Assembly (NCBI RefSeq): GCF_002959965.1
Contig: NZ_PREV01000027.1
Location: 930,001-994,000, forward strand
DNA from: Microbulbifer pacificus
Lineage (GTDB): Bacteria; Pseudomonadota; Gammaproteobacteria; Pseudomonadales; Cellvibrionaceae
Length of the DNA stretch: 64,000 nt
Direction: 5' to 3'
Shown here: piece by piece, positions 36,915 to 47,201 of the stretch
How the letters are laid out: every line of letters starts with the position of its first letter
Position numbering within the stretch: position 1 is the stretch's first letter
The notes under the pieces: model-generated
Told to the model about the DNA's origin: nothing
Databases searched by the model: none
Seen by the model: the letters and a program-made list of their open reading frames with translations, nothing else
Translations under genes and position numbers: made by a program

Positions 36915-37421
36915 CAGCGCCGGGGTGCGGGACCCGTCCCGTGCCCCGGATGATCGGCCGCTTCATCCTCGGGCAATCCCGGTTTGTGGCGGATCGATCA
37001 TTGGTCAGGCAGTTTATTCCGGCGCCAGGGGGCTTCCCCGTCAATGATGTGGCGCCATCCCCTAAAGTCTTTGTTTTTTCAGCAAAACTTTCCTCATCCT
37101 GAGCCGATTTGGCTCCATCTGCTCTGGTAAACCCCCAGCCCCATCCTTATAATGCGCGCGATTTTGCGGGGCTGTCGTGTGCCGGGAAATTGATACGCAA
37201 AGACTGCGTGTTGCTGAGGCAACGTCGGGGTCATTGCGCCCCGGGGCAGAATGCATCTTCTTTAATAACAGTTGTGCCTGTCGTAGTGGCTAATATTTAA
37301 CCGCTACCCTCCGGTGAGTCACGACCATAAGCCCCCGCTATGGGTTCCTCTATTCCGTTTTTAGCGTTTTACAGACCTAGAAATTTTTAAACCTACCAAC
37401 TTAGAACTTAGGCATAGGCGT
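36915..37421. other. 507-bp region upstream of the nqr operon
   Basis: A GC-rich imperfect hairpin sits just after gap (about 36919-36947, CCGGGG...CCCCGG) without a T-tract. A good -10 hexamer TATAAT occurs at 37148-37153, without a convincing -35. If that is the nqr promoter, nqrA has a leader of about 260 nt. No ORF that I believe. Confidence 0.45.
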
Positions 37422-38762
37422 ATGAGAAAGATCCGTCGGGGATTGGATTTACCCATATCCGGCGCGCCCGAGCAGGTCATCCATGATGGCCCGGCTGCCA
37501 AGACTGTTGCAGTGATCGGTCCCGACTACAACGGGATGAAACCGACCATGGCAGTCGCGGAAGGGGATAGCGTCAAACTCGGACAGCTGCTGTTCACCGA
37601 TAAGAAAACCGAAGGTGTTCGTTACACCGCACCGGCCGCCGGCCGTGTGGTCGCCATCAACCGCGGTGTTCGCCGGATTCTGCAGTCCGTCGTTATCGAA
37701 GTGGAGGGCGACGAAGCCGAGCAGTTCGCGAGTTACAGTGCTGACCAGCTGGCCGGCCTGACCGCGGAACAGGTTCGTGTGAATCTGGTGGAGTCCGGAC
37801 TGTGGACGGCCCTGCGCACCCGCCCATACAGCAAGGTGCCGGCGCTCAACGCCCAGCCTTCTGCGATTTTCATCAACGCCATGGATACCAACCCGCTGGC
37901 GGCAGATCCGGCGGTGATCATCGCCGAGCAGCGCGATGCCTTTGCCCAGGGCGTTGAGATCCTGTCCAAACTGGCGGACAAGACGTTTGTTTGCACCGCG
38001 CCCGATGCGGATATTCCGGTGCCGAGCTCTGCGTCCGTGCAGCGCGAAGCCTTTGCCGGCCCGCACCCGGCCGGCCTGTCCGGTACCCACATCCATTTCC
38101 TGCACCCGGTCAAGCCCGGTCGCCAGGTCTGGACTATCGGTTATCAGGACGTAATCGCTGTCGGCAAGCTGTTTGAAACCGGCAAGCTGTACACCGATCG
38201 CGTGGTTTCCGTGGCTGGCCCACAGGTCACCAAGCCGCGTCTGGTGCGCACCCGTCTGGGTGCAGACCTGACAGCGCTGGTCGCTGGAGAAACCGAAGGC
38301 AGCGACAACCGCGTCATCTCCGGCTCTGTATTCGGTGGCCGCACCGCGTCCGGTCCGCTGGGGTACCTCGGTCGTTACCACAACCAGGTGTCCGTACTGC
38401 AGGAAGGCCGTGAGCGCCCGATGCTGCACTACTTCACCCCGGGTGCGAACCGCTTCTCCGTGCTGCCGATCTACATCAGCCGTTTCATGAAGAGCAAGCT
38501 GTTCAACTTCACAACCAGCACCAATGGCTCCGAGCGCGCGCTGATGCCGATCGGTACCTACGAGCGTGTGGTTCCCCTGGATATCCTACCGACCCAGCTG
38601 CTGCGCGCACTGATCGTCGGCGACACCCAGGTGGCTCAGCAACTGGGCGTACTGGAGCTGGACGAAGAGGATCTGGCACTGTGCACCTTTGTGTGCCCGG
38701 GCAAGTACGATTTCGGCCCCATTTTGCGGGACAACCTGACCCGTATTGAGAAGGAGGGTTAA
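37422..38762 (+). CDS. nqrA: Na+-translocating NADH:quinone reductase subunit A
   Basis: Cytoplasmic/peripheral subunit of Na+-NQR, the sodium pump that feeds electrons from NADH to ubiquinone in many marine bacteria. The 446-aa product starts [18 protein letters not shown], the family opening. Motifs: [21 protein letters not shown] (biotinyl-like hammerhead fold), [17 protein letters not shown], and YCxxC-type [16 protein letters not shown] near the C-terminus. First gene of nqrABCDEF; nqrB begins 2 bp after its stop. Confidence 0.97.
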   Translation: MRKIRRGLDLPISGAPEQVIHDGPAAKTVAVIGPDYNGMKPTMAVAEGDSVKLGQLLFTDKKTEGVRYTAPAAGRVVAINRGVRRILQSVVIEVEGDEAEQFASYSADQLAGLTAEQVRVNLVESGLWTALRTRPYSKVPALNAQPSAIFINAMDTNPLAADPAVIIAEQRDAFAQGVEILSKLADKTFVCTAPDADIPVPSSASVQREAFAGPHPAGLSGTHIHFLHPVKPGRQVWTIGYQDVIAVGKLFETGKLYTDRVVSVAGPQVTKPRLVRTRLGADLTALVAGETEGSDNRVISGSVFGGRTASGPLGYLGRYHNQVSVLQEGRERPMLHYFTPGANRFSVLPIYISRFMKSKLFNFTTSTNGSERALMPIGTYERVVPLDILPTQLLRALIVGDTQVAQQLGVLELDEEDLALCTFVCPGKYDFGPILRDNLTRIEKEG

Positions 38763-38764
38763 GG

Positions 38765-39976
38765 ATGCTGCGCAAACTACTCGACTCCATGGAGCCGCAC
38801 TTCCACAAGGGCGGCAAATACGAAAAGTTCTACGCACTGTATGAAGCGATCGACACCGGTCTGTTCCAGCCCGCCGATCGCACCAAGGCGACGGCCCATG
38901 TGCGCGACGGTATTGACCTCAAGCGCATCATGATCACCGTGTGGGCGTGTGCCATGATCCCGATGTTCTACGGCATGTGGAACGTGGGCTTCCAGGCCAA
39001 CACCATCATGGCCGAGATGGGCATGACCGAAGCCGCGGGCTGGCGCCACGCCATCATCGGCGCGTTGTCTGGCTACGATGCCAACAGCCTGTGGGACAAC
39101 CTGGTTCACGGCGCCATGTACTTCCTGCCGATCTACGCAGTGACGTTCATCGTTGGCGGTATCTGGGAAGTGCTGTTCGCGGCGGTACGCGGCCACGAAG
39201 TCAACGAAGGTTTCTTCGTAACCTCCATTCTGTTCGCTCTGACCTGTCCGCCAGATCTGCCCCTGTGGATGGTGGCGATGGGTATCAGCTTCGGTGTGGT
39301 GATCGGTAAGGAAGTGTTCGGTGGTACCGGCAAAAACTTCCTGAACCCGGCGCTGACCGGCCGTGCCTTCCTGTTCTTCGCCTATCCGGCCGCCATGTCC
39401 GGCGATGCCGTCTGGACCGCCGTTGACGGCTACACCGGTGCGACCGCGCTGTCTGTGCTGGCGAGCGAGGGCATCCAGAACGGCGTGGTTAATGTCGCAG
39501 GTGGTCAGCTGACCTGGATGGACGCTTTCTTCGGCAAGATGCAGGGCTCTATCGGTGAGACCTCCACCCTGGCGATGCTGCTGGCGGGTGTGATTCTGCT
39601 GGGCATGAAGATTGCGAGCTGGCGCATTGTCGCCGGTACGCTGCTCGGCATGATGGCGACGTCCTTCCTGTTCAACCTGATCGGCTCCGACACCAACGCC
39701 ATGTTCAATGTGCCCTGGTACTGGCATTTGGTGGTGGGCGGCTTCGCCTTTGGTCTGATCTTCATGACCACCGACCCGGTATCCGCCGCCATGACCGACA
39801 CCGGTCGCTGGTGGTACGGCATTCTCATCGGCGTGATGTGTGTATTGATCCGCGTGGTCAACCCGGCGTTCCCGGAAGGCATGATGCTGGCGATCCTGTT
39901 CGCCAACCTGTTCGCGCCGCTGTTTGACCACTTCGTTGTGCAGTCCCATATCAAGCGGAGGTTGGCACGTGGCTAA
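38765..39976 (+). CDS. nqrB: Na+-translocating NADH:quinone reductase subunit B
   Basis: Multi-span inner-membrane subunit (403 aa) with about ten helices that binds covalent FMN, riboflavin and quinone, and forms part of the sodium path. The flavinylation motif [10 protein letters not shown] carries the threonine (GAT) that receives FMN from ApbE; the base motif is usually SGAT, here TGAT. The cytoplasmic N-terminal helix region is [21 protein letters not shown]. Overlaps nqrC by 8 bp. Confidence 0.97.
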   Translation: MLRKLLDSMEPHFHKGGKYEKFYALYEAIDTGLFQPADRTKATAHVRDGIDLKRIMITVWACAMIPMFYGMWNVGFQANTIMAEMGMTEAAGWRHAIIGALSGYDANSLWDNLVHGAMYFLPIYAVTFIVGGIWEVLFAAVRGHEVNEGFFVTSILFALTCPPDLPLWMVAMGISFGVVIGKEVFGGTGKNFLNPALTGRAFLFFAYPAAMSGDAVWTAVDGYTGATALSVLASEGIQNGVVNVAGGQLTWMDAFFGKMQGSIGETSTLAMLLAGVILLGMKIASWRIVAGTLLGMMATSFLFNLIGSDTNAMFNVPWYWHLVVGGFAFGLIFMTTDPVSAAMTDTGRWWYGILIGVMCVLIRVVNPAFPEGMMLAILFANLFAPLFDHFVVQSHIKRRLARG

Positions 39977-40747
39977 TAAAGATTCTGTAAAAGGCACGCT
40001 GATTGTCGCACTGGTGCTGTGTATCGTCTGTTCCGTGGTGGTGTCCACTGCGGCGGTGGTACTGAAGCCGAAGCAGGAAGCGAATGCCGTACTGGACATG
40101 AAGCGCAACGTACTCATGGCCGGTGGTCTGATCGATGCGGATCAGCACAATGCCAAGGCCATCGAGGAAGCGTTTGAAGCGGTAACCATCAAGTACGTCG
40201 ACCTGCGTACCGGCAAGTTCACCGACGAAGCGCCGGCGGGTGGCTCTGGCCGCGCCGCCGCCAAGATTCCGAGCGCCAGTGAAAAACTGCCGTCGGAGCA
40301 GGACACTGCCAAGATCATGCGCCGTGAGAACACCAAAGAGGTGTATCTGGTAGAGAAAGATGGTGAGCTGCAGCGCATCATCCTGCCGGTTCGCGGTTAC
40401 GGTCTGTGGGGACAGCTGTACGGCTTCCTGGCACTGGAAAGTGATCTGAAAACCGTTGCCGGCCTCGGCTTCTACGAGCACAAGGAAACCCCCGGGCTGG
40501 GTGGCGAGGTAGACAATCCTCGCTGGAAGGCTCAGTGGGAAGGCAAGCAGGTCTTCAACGCCGACGGCGATGTGGATATCAGCGTGATCAAGGGTAGTGT
40601 CGACCCGAATGGCGCCAACGCGGTGCATCAGGTTGACGGTCTGTCCGGTGCTACGCTGACCAGTCGCGGCGTCAACAACCTGATCAATTTCTGGCTCGGC
40701 AGCCAGGGATTCGGTCCCTTCCTGAAAAACCTTGAAGCAGGGGAGGC

Positions 40748-40751
<4 letters not shown>
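39969..40751 (+). CDS. nqrC: Na+-translocating NADH:quinone reductase subunit C
   Basis: Membrane-anchored periplasmic-side flavoprotein subunit (260 aa) with covalent FMN on the threonine of [10 protein letters not shown] near the C-terminus. One N-terminal membrane helix ([24 protein letters not shown]). Start taken at GTG 39969, inside the nqrB end, since the longer frame from 39924 only repeats nqrB sequence out of phase. Overlaps nqrD start as ATGA. Confidence 0.96.
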
Positions 40752-41428
<677 letters not shown>

Positions 41429-41431
41429 TAG

Positions 41432-42040
41432 ATGGAACATTTTATTTCTCTGATCGTTCGCGCCGTTTTCATTGAAAACATGGCGCTGGCCTTCTTCCTC
41501 GGGATGTGTACCTTCCTCGCGGTATCCAAGAAGGTCGAAGCGGCGGTTGGCCTCGGTGTGGCGGTGGTCGTGGTTCTGACCATCACCGTGCCCGTGAACA
41601 ACCTGATTTACACCTACCTGCTGAAAGACGGCGCGCTGGCCTGGGCCGGCTACCCGGACGTGGACCTGAGCTTCCTCGGCCTGCTGTCTTACATCGGCGT
41701 CATTGCGGCTCTGGTACAGATCCTGGAAATGTTCCTGGATAAGTATGTGCCAGCGCTCTACAACGCCCTGGGTGTATTCCTGCCGCTGATTACCGTGAAC
41801 TGCGCCATCATGGGTGCGTCTCTGTTCATGGTGGAGCGCGAGTACAATTTTGGTGAATCTGTTGCCTACGGCTTCGGTGCCGGTCTCGGCTGGGCGCTGG
41901 CCATCACGGCCCTGGCGGGTATCCGCGAGCGCCTGAAGTACAGCGACGTGCCGAATGGTCTGAAAGGCCTGGGCATCACCTTCATCACCGTTGGTCTCAT
42001 GTCGCTGGGCTTCATGTCCTTCGGCGGCATCGATATCTAA
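41432..42040 (+). CDS. nqrE: Na+-translocating NADH:quinone reductase subunit E
   Basis: Six-helix membrane subunit, 202 aa, homologous to RnfA. Conserved cysteines lie in [13 protein letters not shown] and [13 protein letters not shown], positions that ligate the Fe centre at the NqrD/E interface. Very hydrophobic throughout. Inside the operon, 18 bp before nqrF. Confidence 0.97.
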   Translation: MEHFISLIVRAVFIENMALAFFLGMCTFLAVSKKVEAAVGLGVAVVVVLTITVPVNNLIYTYLLKDGALAWAGYPDVDLSFLGLLSYIGVIAALVQILEMFLDKYVPALYNALGVFLPLITVNCAIMGASLFMVEREYNFGESVAYGFGAGLGWALAITALAGIRERLKYSDVPNGLKGLGITFITVGLMSLGFMSFGGIDI

Positions 42041-42058
42041 GCGGGGAGGTCGAATAAC

Positions 42059-43285
42059 ATGGAATTAACGGATATTTATTTTGGCGTAGGCATGTTCACC
42101 GTGATCGTGCTGGCGCTGGTAGCCATCATTCTGGTTGCCCGCTCGCGCCTGGTGAACACCGGTGACGTCAACATCGAGGTCAACGGTGAGAAGACTCTTA
42201 CCGTTCCCGCGGGTGGCAAACTGCTGCAGACCCTGGCGGCGAACAACCTGTTCCTGGCATCCGCCTGCGGTGGCGGCGGCAGCTGCGCCCAGTGTGTGTG
42301 TAAGGTGCTCGAAGGTGGCGGTGACATGCTGCCGACCGAGGCTGCGCACTTCACCCCGCGCGATGCCAAAGCCGGCAAGCGCCTGTCCTGTCAGGTGGCT
42401 GTGAAGCAGGACATGAAGATCGAGGTGCCGGAAGAGGTGTTTGGCGTGAAGCAGTGGGAGTGCACTGTGGAATCCAACCCGAACGTGGCCACCTTCATCA
42501 AAGAGCTGACCCTGCGTCTGCCGGAAGGCGAGAACGTGGACTTCCGTGCTGGCGGTTACGTGCAGCTGGAAGCGCCGCCCCATCACGTGAAATTCTCCGA
42601 CTTCGATATTCAGCCGGAATACCGCGGAGACTGGGAGCACTTCGGCTTCTTCAAGCTGGAGTCCAAGGTGACCGAGCCGGTAGTGCGCGCCTATTCCATG
42701 GCCAACTATCCGGAAGAGAAGGGCGTTGTTAAGTTCAACATTCGTATCGCCACTCCGCCGCCACGTACCGAGGGCATTCCCCCGGGCCAGATGTCTTCCT
42801 ACGTCTTCAACCTGAAGCCGGGCGACAAAATGCGTGTGTACGGTCCCTTCGGTGAATTCTTCGCCAAAGATACCGACAACGAGATGGTCTTCATCGGTGG
42901 TGGTGCCGGTATGGCGCCGATGCGTTCACACATCTTCGACCAGCTGAAGCGCCTGAACAGCAAGCGCAAGATCAGCTTCTGGTACGGCGCGCGCTCCCTG
43001 CGCGAGATGTTCTACGAGGACGACTACAACGGTCTGCAGGAAGAGTTCGACAACTTCCAGTGGCACATTGCGCTGTCCGACCCGCAGCCGGAAGACAACT
43101 GGACCGGTTACACAGGGTTCATTCACAACGTGGTGTATGAAAACTACCTGAAGAACCATCCGGCACCGGAAGACTGCGAGTTCTACATGTGCGGACCGCC
43201 CATGATGAACGCCGCGGTGATCAACATGCTGAAGAACCTGGGCGTAGAGGATGAAAACATCCTGCTCGACGACTTCGGTGGCTGA
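42059..43285 (+). CDS. nqrF: Na+-translocating NADH:quinone reductase subunit F
   Basis: NADH-oxidising subunit (408 aa): one N-terminal membrane helix, a plant-type ferredoxin domain with [2Fe-2S] ligands in [15 protein letters not shown] plus LSCQV, an FAD domain (RAYSMANYP) and an NADH domain ([25 protein letters not shown]). Entry point of electrons into the pump. Last structural gene; a strong hairpin with a T-run follows 31 bp after its stop. Confidence 0.97.
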   Translation: MELTDIYFGVGMFTVIVLALVAIILVARSRLVNTGDVNIEVNGEKTLTVPAGGKLLQTLAANNLFLASACGGGGSCAQCVCKVLEGGGDMLPTEAAHFTPRDAKAGKRLSCQVAVKQDMKIEVPEEVFGVKQWECTVESNPNVATFIKELTLRLPEGENVDFRAGGYVQLEAPPHHVKFSDFDIQPEYRGDWEHFGFFKLESKVTEPVVRAYSMANYPEEKGVVKFNIRIATPPPRTEGIPPGQMSSYVFNLKPGDKMRVYGPFGEFFAKDTDNEMVFIGGGAGMAPMRSHIFDQLKRLNSKRKISFWYGARSLREMFYEDDYNGLQEEFDNFQWHIALSDPQPEDNWTGYTGFIHNVVYENYLKNHPAPEDCEFYMCGPPMMNAAVINMLKNLGVEDENILLDDFGG

Positions 43286-43291
43286 TCGCGC

Positions 43292-44380
43292 ATGATTGGA
43301 TTTGCTAACGCATCCACAAAAACAGGGCCGCTGTATTCGGCCCTGTTTTTGTTTGTAGCCTCCGGGTTTGCGGGTGCCTCGCGCGCTATTTTTGTCCTCT
43401 CCCTGGTTCTGCTGGCGTCCTGTGCGCCGGAGAAAACGACCTGGAAGCTGTCTGGCCCGACCATGGGCACGGCGTATCACATTACGGTGACCGATGTGCC
43501 ACCGGGTGTGAGCAAGGCGGAGCTGCAGTCGGTCATCGATGCCGAACTGGCAGCGGTCAACCAGGAAATGTCCACCTATATCCCGGACTCGGAACTGATG
43601 CGCTTTAACGCTGCACCAGTGGGGGAGGGTGTGGAGATTTCCGCGCATCTCGCGGATGTCATTGCGCGCTCACTGGAAATCTACCGCCACAGCGATGGTG
43701 CCTTCGATGTCACCGTTGGTCCGCTGGTGAATCTGTGGGGGTTTGGCCCTCTACCGGAGCCGGAGAAGATTCCTGCGGAAGACGAAATCGCGTCACTGGT
43801 ACAGGCGATCGGTTCTGACGCGCTGGATCTCAATGGTCTCGTTCTTACGAAATCCCGCGCGGTTACCATCGATCTGTCCGCCATTGCCAAGGGGCATGGC
43901 GTGGATCGTGTGGCAGACCTGCTGGAAGCGCGGGGCATCGCCAATTACCTGGTGGAAGTGGGTGGTGAACTGCGCACGGCCGGGGTCAATCCTCAGGGCG
44001 CGGTATGGCGTGTGGGTATTGAGCGGCCGAGCGCCGGCCAGGTGGTGCAGAAACCCATCCAGGTAAGCGGCAAGGGTATCGCCACGTCCGGGGATTACCG
44101 CAACTATTACGAGCGCGACGGCAAGCGCTATGCGCACACTATCGATCCGCGCACGGGGCGGCCCGTGGAGCACAAGCTGGCATCGGTCACCGTCATTGCC
44201 GAGACCTGTGCTGCAGCGGATGGCTATGCCACGGCACTGAATGTGATGGGCGCCGACGCAGCGCTAAAATTGGCGGAAGAGCAGCAACTGGCGGTCTTTT
44301 TGCTGGTAAAAACCGACTCCGGGTTTGAGGAGCGCGTCAGTAGCGCATTCAGCCCTTATCTTGAACGTCAGGGGAGGTAA
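43292..44380 (+). CDS. apbE: FAD:protein FMN transferase (lipoprotein)
   Basis: Periplasmic Mg2+-dependent enzyme that attaches FMN to threonine of NqrB and NqrC, so it matures the pump encoded just upstream. Lipobox LVLLASC with lipidated Cys, then KLSGPTMGTAYHITV, NLWGFGP, AIAKGHGVDRVADLL, YLVEVGGELRTAG, ATSGDYRNYYERDGKRYAHTIDPRTGRP and a C-terminal ETCAAADGYATALNVMG, all typical. Start uncertain: ATG 43292 gives 362 aa but a perfect terminator-like hairpin occupies codons 9-20. TTG 43349, just after it, would give a standard lipoprotein signal (343 aa); neither has a clear ribosome-binding site. Confidence 0.93.
   Translation: MIGFANASTKTGPLYSALFLFVASGFAGASRAIFVLSLVLLASCAPEKTTWKLSGPTMGTAYHITVTDVPPGVSKAELQSVIDAELAAVNQEMSTYIPDSELMRFNAAPVGEGVEISAHLADVIARSLEIYRHSDGAFDVTVGPLVNLWGFGPLPEPEKIPAEDEIASLVQAIGSDALDLNGLVLTKSRAVTIDLSAIAKGHGVDRVADLLEARGIANYLVEVGGELRTAGVNPQGAVWRVGIERPSAGQVVQKPIQVSGKGIATSGDYRNYYERDGKRYAHTIDPRTGRPVEHKLASVTVIAETCAAADGYATALNVMGADAALKLAEEQQLAVFLLVKTDSGFEERVSSAFSPYLERQGR
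43317..43355 (+). terminator. Terminator/attenuator-like hairpin between nqrF and apbE
   Basis: Perfect 14-bp stem: CAAAAACAGGGCCG (43317-43330), loop CTGTATT, CGGCCCTGTTTTTG (43338-43351), then TTTG. It follows the nqrF stop by 31 bp and overlaps the 5' end of the apbE reading frame. It should end or reduce transcription of nqrABCDEF before apbE. Confidence 0.8.
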
Positions 44381-44382
44381 CC

Positions 44383-44652
44383 GTGACTATTTATATTCTT
44401 GCGTTCGTTGCGATGATTCTCATCGTTGCAGGTATGGCGCTCGGCGCGATTGTCCAGAACAAACCGCTCAAAGGGTCCTGTGGCGGTCTCAACAAAATCG
44501 GTATGAAAAAGGATTGCGACATTTGCGGCGGTGACGACGTCGAATGTGAAAAAGAACAGGAGCGCCAGCGTCAGGCCGCTCTGGCGAAAGAGTCTGCGGA
44601 TACTGATCTCGCCTACGACGCGACTGCCGCGAGTAAAAAACAGGGCAAATAG
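44383..44652 (+). CDS. nqrM: Na+-NQR maturation protein NqrM
   Basis: Small membrane protein (89 aa) required in Vibrio for assembly of Na+-NQR, probably delivering iron to the NqrD/E centre. One N-terminal helix (IYILAFVAMILIVAGMALGAI), then a cysteine cluster GSCGGLNKIG...DCDICGGDDVEC (four Cys) and a polar tail. Starts 2 bp after apbE, likely cotranscribed with it. Confidence 0.9.
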   Translation: MTIYILAFVAMILIVAGMALGAIVQNKPLKGSCGGLNKIGMKKDCDICGGDDVECEKEQERQRQAALAKESADTDLAYDATAASKKQGK

Positions 44653-44741
44653 CTCTGATACTGCGCATCCCAGTTGGAGAAGCCGCGGTGGCGTTTTTGT
44701 ACCGCGGTGGGTATTTCTAAAAAAGCAAAGACAGTAAATCA

Positions 44742-46139
44742 ATGGCAAATTCCAAGTACGACCTGGTAGTGATCGGCTCGGGCCCGGCGGGCGAGGCTGC
44801 GGCCATGAGTGCTGCCAAGAAGGGCCTGCGTGTAGCGGTCATCGAGCGCAGCCAGGCGGTGGGTGGCAACTGTACCCACAAGGGCACCATTCCCTCCAAA
44901 GCCCTGCGTCATTCCGTCAAACAGCTGATGCGTTACAACACCCAGCCAGTATTCCGCGTACTCGGTGAGCCGCGTCGTCTGACGTTTCCTGAAGTCATGC
45001 AGACGGTGAACAAGGTCATTTCCTATCAGGTGGAAATGCACACCAGTTTTTACGCGCGCAACCGTGTGGATCTGATTGTGGGCGATGCCCAGTTCAAGGA
45101 CGCCAACAGTGTCGTGGTGCAACTGGCGGATGGCGCACGGGAAATTGTTACCGCCGAGAAATTTGTCATTGCAACGGGATCGCGCCCGTATCGCCCTGCA
45201 GACGTAGATTTCAATCACCCGCGAGTCTATGACAGCGACACCATCCTGGATATGGAGCACACGCCGCAGTCCATCATCATCTATGGTGCCGGTGTTATCG
45301 GTTGTGAGTACGCGTCCATTTTTGCCGCCCTCGGCATGAAGGTGGACTTGATCAACAGCCGTAGCCACTTGCTGGAATTTCTCGACGACGAAATTTCCGA
45401 TGCGCTCAGCTACCACTTGCGCGATATGGGCGTGACCGTGCGTCATCGGGAAGAGTACGCGAAAGTGGCCGGCAGCAATCGCGGCGTGACCATGGAAATG
45501 CAGTCCGGCAAGCGGATTTCCGCCGATGCGCTGCTGTGGTGTAACGGCCGCTCCGGTAATACCGGCTCACTCGGCCTCGAACATATTGGTCTCGAAGCCA
45601 ATCACCGCGGCCAGTTGGCGGTGGATGATCACTACTGCACCGCGGTTGAGAATGTTTTTGCGGTGGGCGACGTCATCGGCTGGCCGAGCCTGGCCAGCGC
45701 TTCCTATGACCAGGGGCGCGCTGCGGCGGATGCCATCGCCGGGCGCGATCATCGCGTGATTGAAGACGCTCCCACGGGTATTTACACGCTCCCGGAAATC
45801 TCCTCGGTGGGTAAAACGGAAAGCGAGCTGACCAATGCCAAGGTGCCTTACGAAGTGGGCCGTGCATTGTTCAAGCACACCGCACGCGCGCAGATCTCCG
45901 GTGAACGTGTGGGTATGCTGAAAATTCTGTTCCACATCGAGACCCGGGAAATTCTCGGTATCCACTGCTTCGGTGCGGAAGCGGCGGAGATCGTGCACAT
46001 CGGTCAGGCGATCATGAAGCAGCCGGCACCGAATAACCGGATCGACTTTTTCGTCAACACCACCTTCAACTATCCGACCATGGCGGAAGCCTATCGCAGT
46101 GCCGCACTGGACGGACTCAACCGGGTAACCCGACTGTGA
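44742..46139 (+). CDS. sthA: Soluble pyridine nucleotide transhydrogenase (Si-specific)
   Basis: FAD flavoprotein (465 aa) that equilibrates NADPH and NAD+, adjusting redox balance. FAD motif [19 protein letters not shown]; the region of the disulfide in lipoamide dehydrogenase reads [13 protein letters not shown], with Thr in place of the second Cys, as is diagnostic of SthA. Second nucleotide motif [20 protein letters not shown]-terminal dimer interface present. The next gene overlaps its stop by 4 bp. Confidence 0.95.
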   Translation: MANSKYDLVVIGSGPAGEAAAMSAAKKGLRVAVIERSQAVGGNCTHKGTIPSKALRHSVKQLMRYNTQPVFRVLGEPRRLTFPEVMQTVNKVISYQVEMHTSFYARNRVDLIVGDAQFKDANSVVVQLADGAREIVTAEKFVIATGSRPYRPADVDFNHPRVYDSDTILDMEHTPQSIIIYGAGVIGCEYASIFAALGMKVDLINSRSHLLEFLDDEISDALSYHLRDMGVTVRHREEYAKVAGSNRGVTMEMQSGKRISADALLWCNGRSGNTGSLGLEHIGLEANHRGQLAVDDHYCTAVENVFAVGDVIGWPSLASASYDQGRAAADAIAGRDHRVIEDAPTGIYTLPEISSVGKTESELTNAKVPYEVGRALFKHTARAQISGERVGMLKILFHIETREILGIHCFGAEAAEIVHIGQAIMKQPAPNNRIDFFVNTTFNYPTMAEAYRSAALDGLNRVTRL

Positions 46140-46603
46140 CGGAACCTTCGTATAGCGAATTCTTCCAGTTGATCGAGGGCGTCTTTGAAGGGGTGCCCTT
46201 TGTGCGGGAAATCGGCCTCAAACTGCACGAGGTCGATTTGGAGCAGCAGACGCTATCCGCCAGATTTGAGAGCAACCCAAAACTGATCGGCAATCACTTC
46301 CACAACATTCTTCACGGTGGTGTGATTGCCACCGCGCTGGATCAGGTTGGTGGCTTCACGGCAATGGTGGCCGCGTATCAGCGCATGGGCGGTGCCATTG
46401 ACTGGGAAGAAAAAATGCAGCGTCTGATGCGATTGGGGACGGTGGATATGCGGGTGGATTACCTGAAGCCGGGGCGCGGTGAGCGTTTCATCTGCAGCGG
46501 CTCCATCCTGAGAGTGGGTAACAAGCTGGTGGTTACCCGTATGGAGCTTCACAACGATGTGGACGAACTGATCGCCACCGGTACGGCCACCTTTCTGTAT
46601 TGA
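46136..46603 (+). CDS. PaaI-like hotdog-fold thioesterase
   Basis: A 155-aa hotdog-fold protein probably hydrolysing acyl-Co[20 protein letters not shown] holds the HGG(V)-x-D-type active-site helix; [20 protein letters not shown] is the typical beta-sheet core. Starts with GTG overlapping the sthA TGA (GTGA), indicating translational coupling. Acyl substrate unknown. Confidence 0.87.
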   Translation: MTEPSYSEFFQLIEGVFEGVPFVREIGLKLHEVDLEQQTLSARFESNPKLIGNHFHNILHGGVIATALDQVGGFTAMVAAYQRMGGAIDWEEKMQRLMRLGTVDMRVDYLKPGRGERFICSGSILRVGNKLVVTRMELHNDVDELIATGTATFLY

Positions 46604-46726
46604 ACATGTGGCCGTAACGCAGAGGCAAAATAAAAGATTCCCGTCAGATTGGCCCTGTAGGGACGTTGCTTTCGCTCATCGCTGGCGGAGACGGGTTAGC
46701 ATAGTTCAGCGTATGTTTTTCAGTTC

Positions 46727-47026
46727 TCAACCCTGGTGTTTAGCCACCGTGTGCAGAACCCGGTCGTTCTCGAAGTAGACGTAGAAATTGCCATACTCCC
46801 AGCGGGAGATCGCGGGTGCACCCACCGGCCCCTGCACGGAGAGTGGTTCACCCAGTTCCCGGGTTACCTGTTCCTGTTTCTTGCCGCGAAGATGAGAGGC
46901 TTCGGCAACGACCCCTTGGCTGCCCACCGGCACTTCGATGGTTTCCGCCCAGGTGGCGGAGGCGGAAATGGTCAGGCCGAGGAGGCCGGCCAGAGTCAGG
47001 TTGCGCAGGGTGGTGGTTGAGAACAT
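46727..47026 (-). CDS. Small secreted protein of unknown function, SmpA/OmlA-like length
   Basis: A 99-aa protein with a signal peptide (LRNLTLAGLLGLTISASATWAE) and a compact mature part: EVPVGSQG, then LRGKKQEQVTRELGEPLSVQGPVGAPAISRWEYGNFYVYFENDRVLHTV. The pattern x-x-V-x-x-x-L-G-E-P ... W-x-Y ... V-Y-F-x-x-x-x-V resembles BamE/SmpA-type folds, so a small periplasmic scaffold or inhibitor-like role is possible. Similar proteins in Pseudomonas lie near sthA. Function not established. Confidence 0.7.
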   Translation of the reverse strand: MFSTTTLRNLTLAGLLGLTISASATWAETIEVPVGSQGVVAEASHLRGKKQEQVTRELGEPLSVQGPVGAPAISRWEYGNFYVYFENDRVLHTVAKHQG

Positions 47027-47201
47027 GTAGGCTCCCCTGTTGTTTATTCGAGTTGTCGAGCATTAAAGCAGATATTCTGCCGAAACAGAGGGCATTCTTC
47101 ACGTTTTTCCTTTCCCTGATTCGCCCGGTAACTGCGCTTATCGCGGTAGCCGTCGATACCGCTCGCCCGGCGTGTGCTAGTCTGAAATTCGAACTTGACT
47201 C

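Noticed and set aside
38777..40117. Long antisense ORF (446 codons) over nqrB/nqrC
   Set aside because: His/Gln-rich translation typical of the antisense of membrane-protein genes; shadow of nqrB and nqrC.
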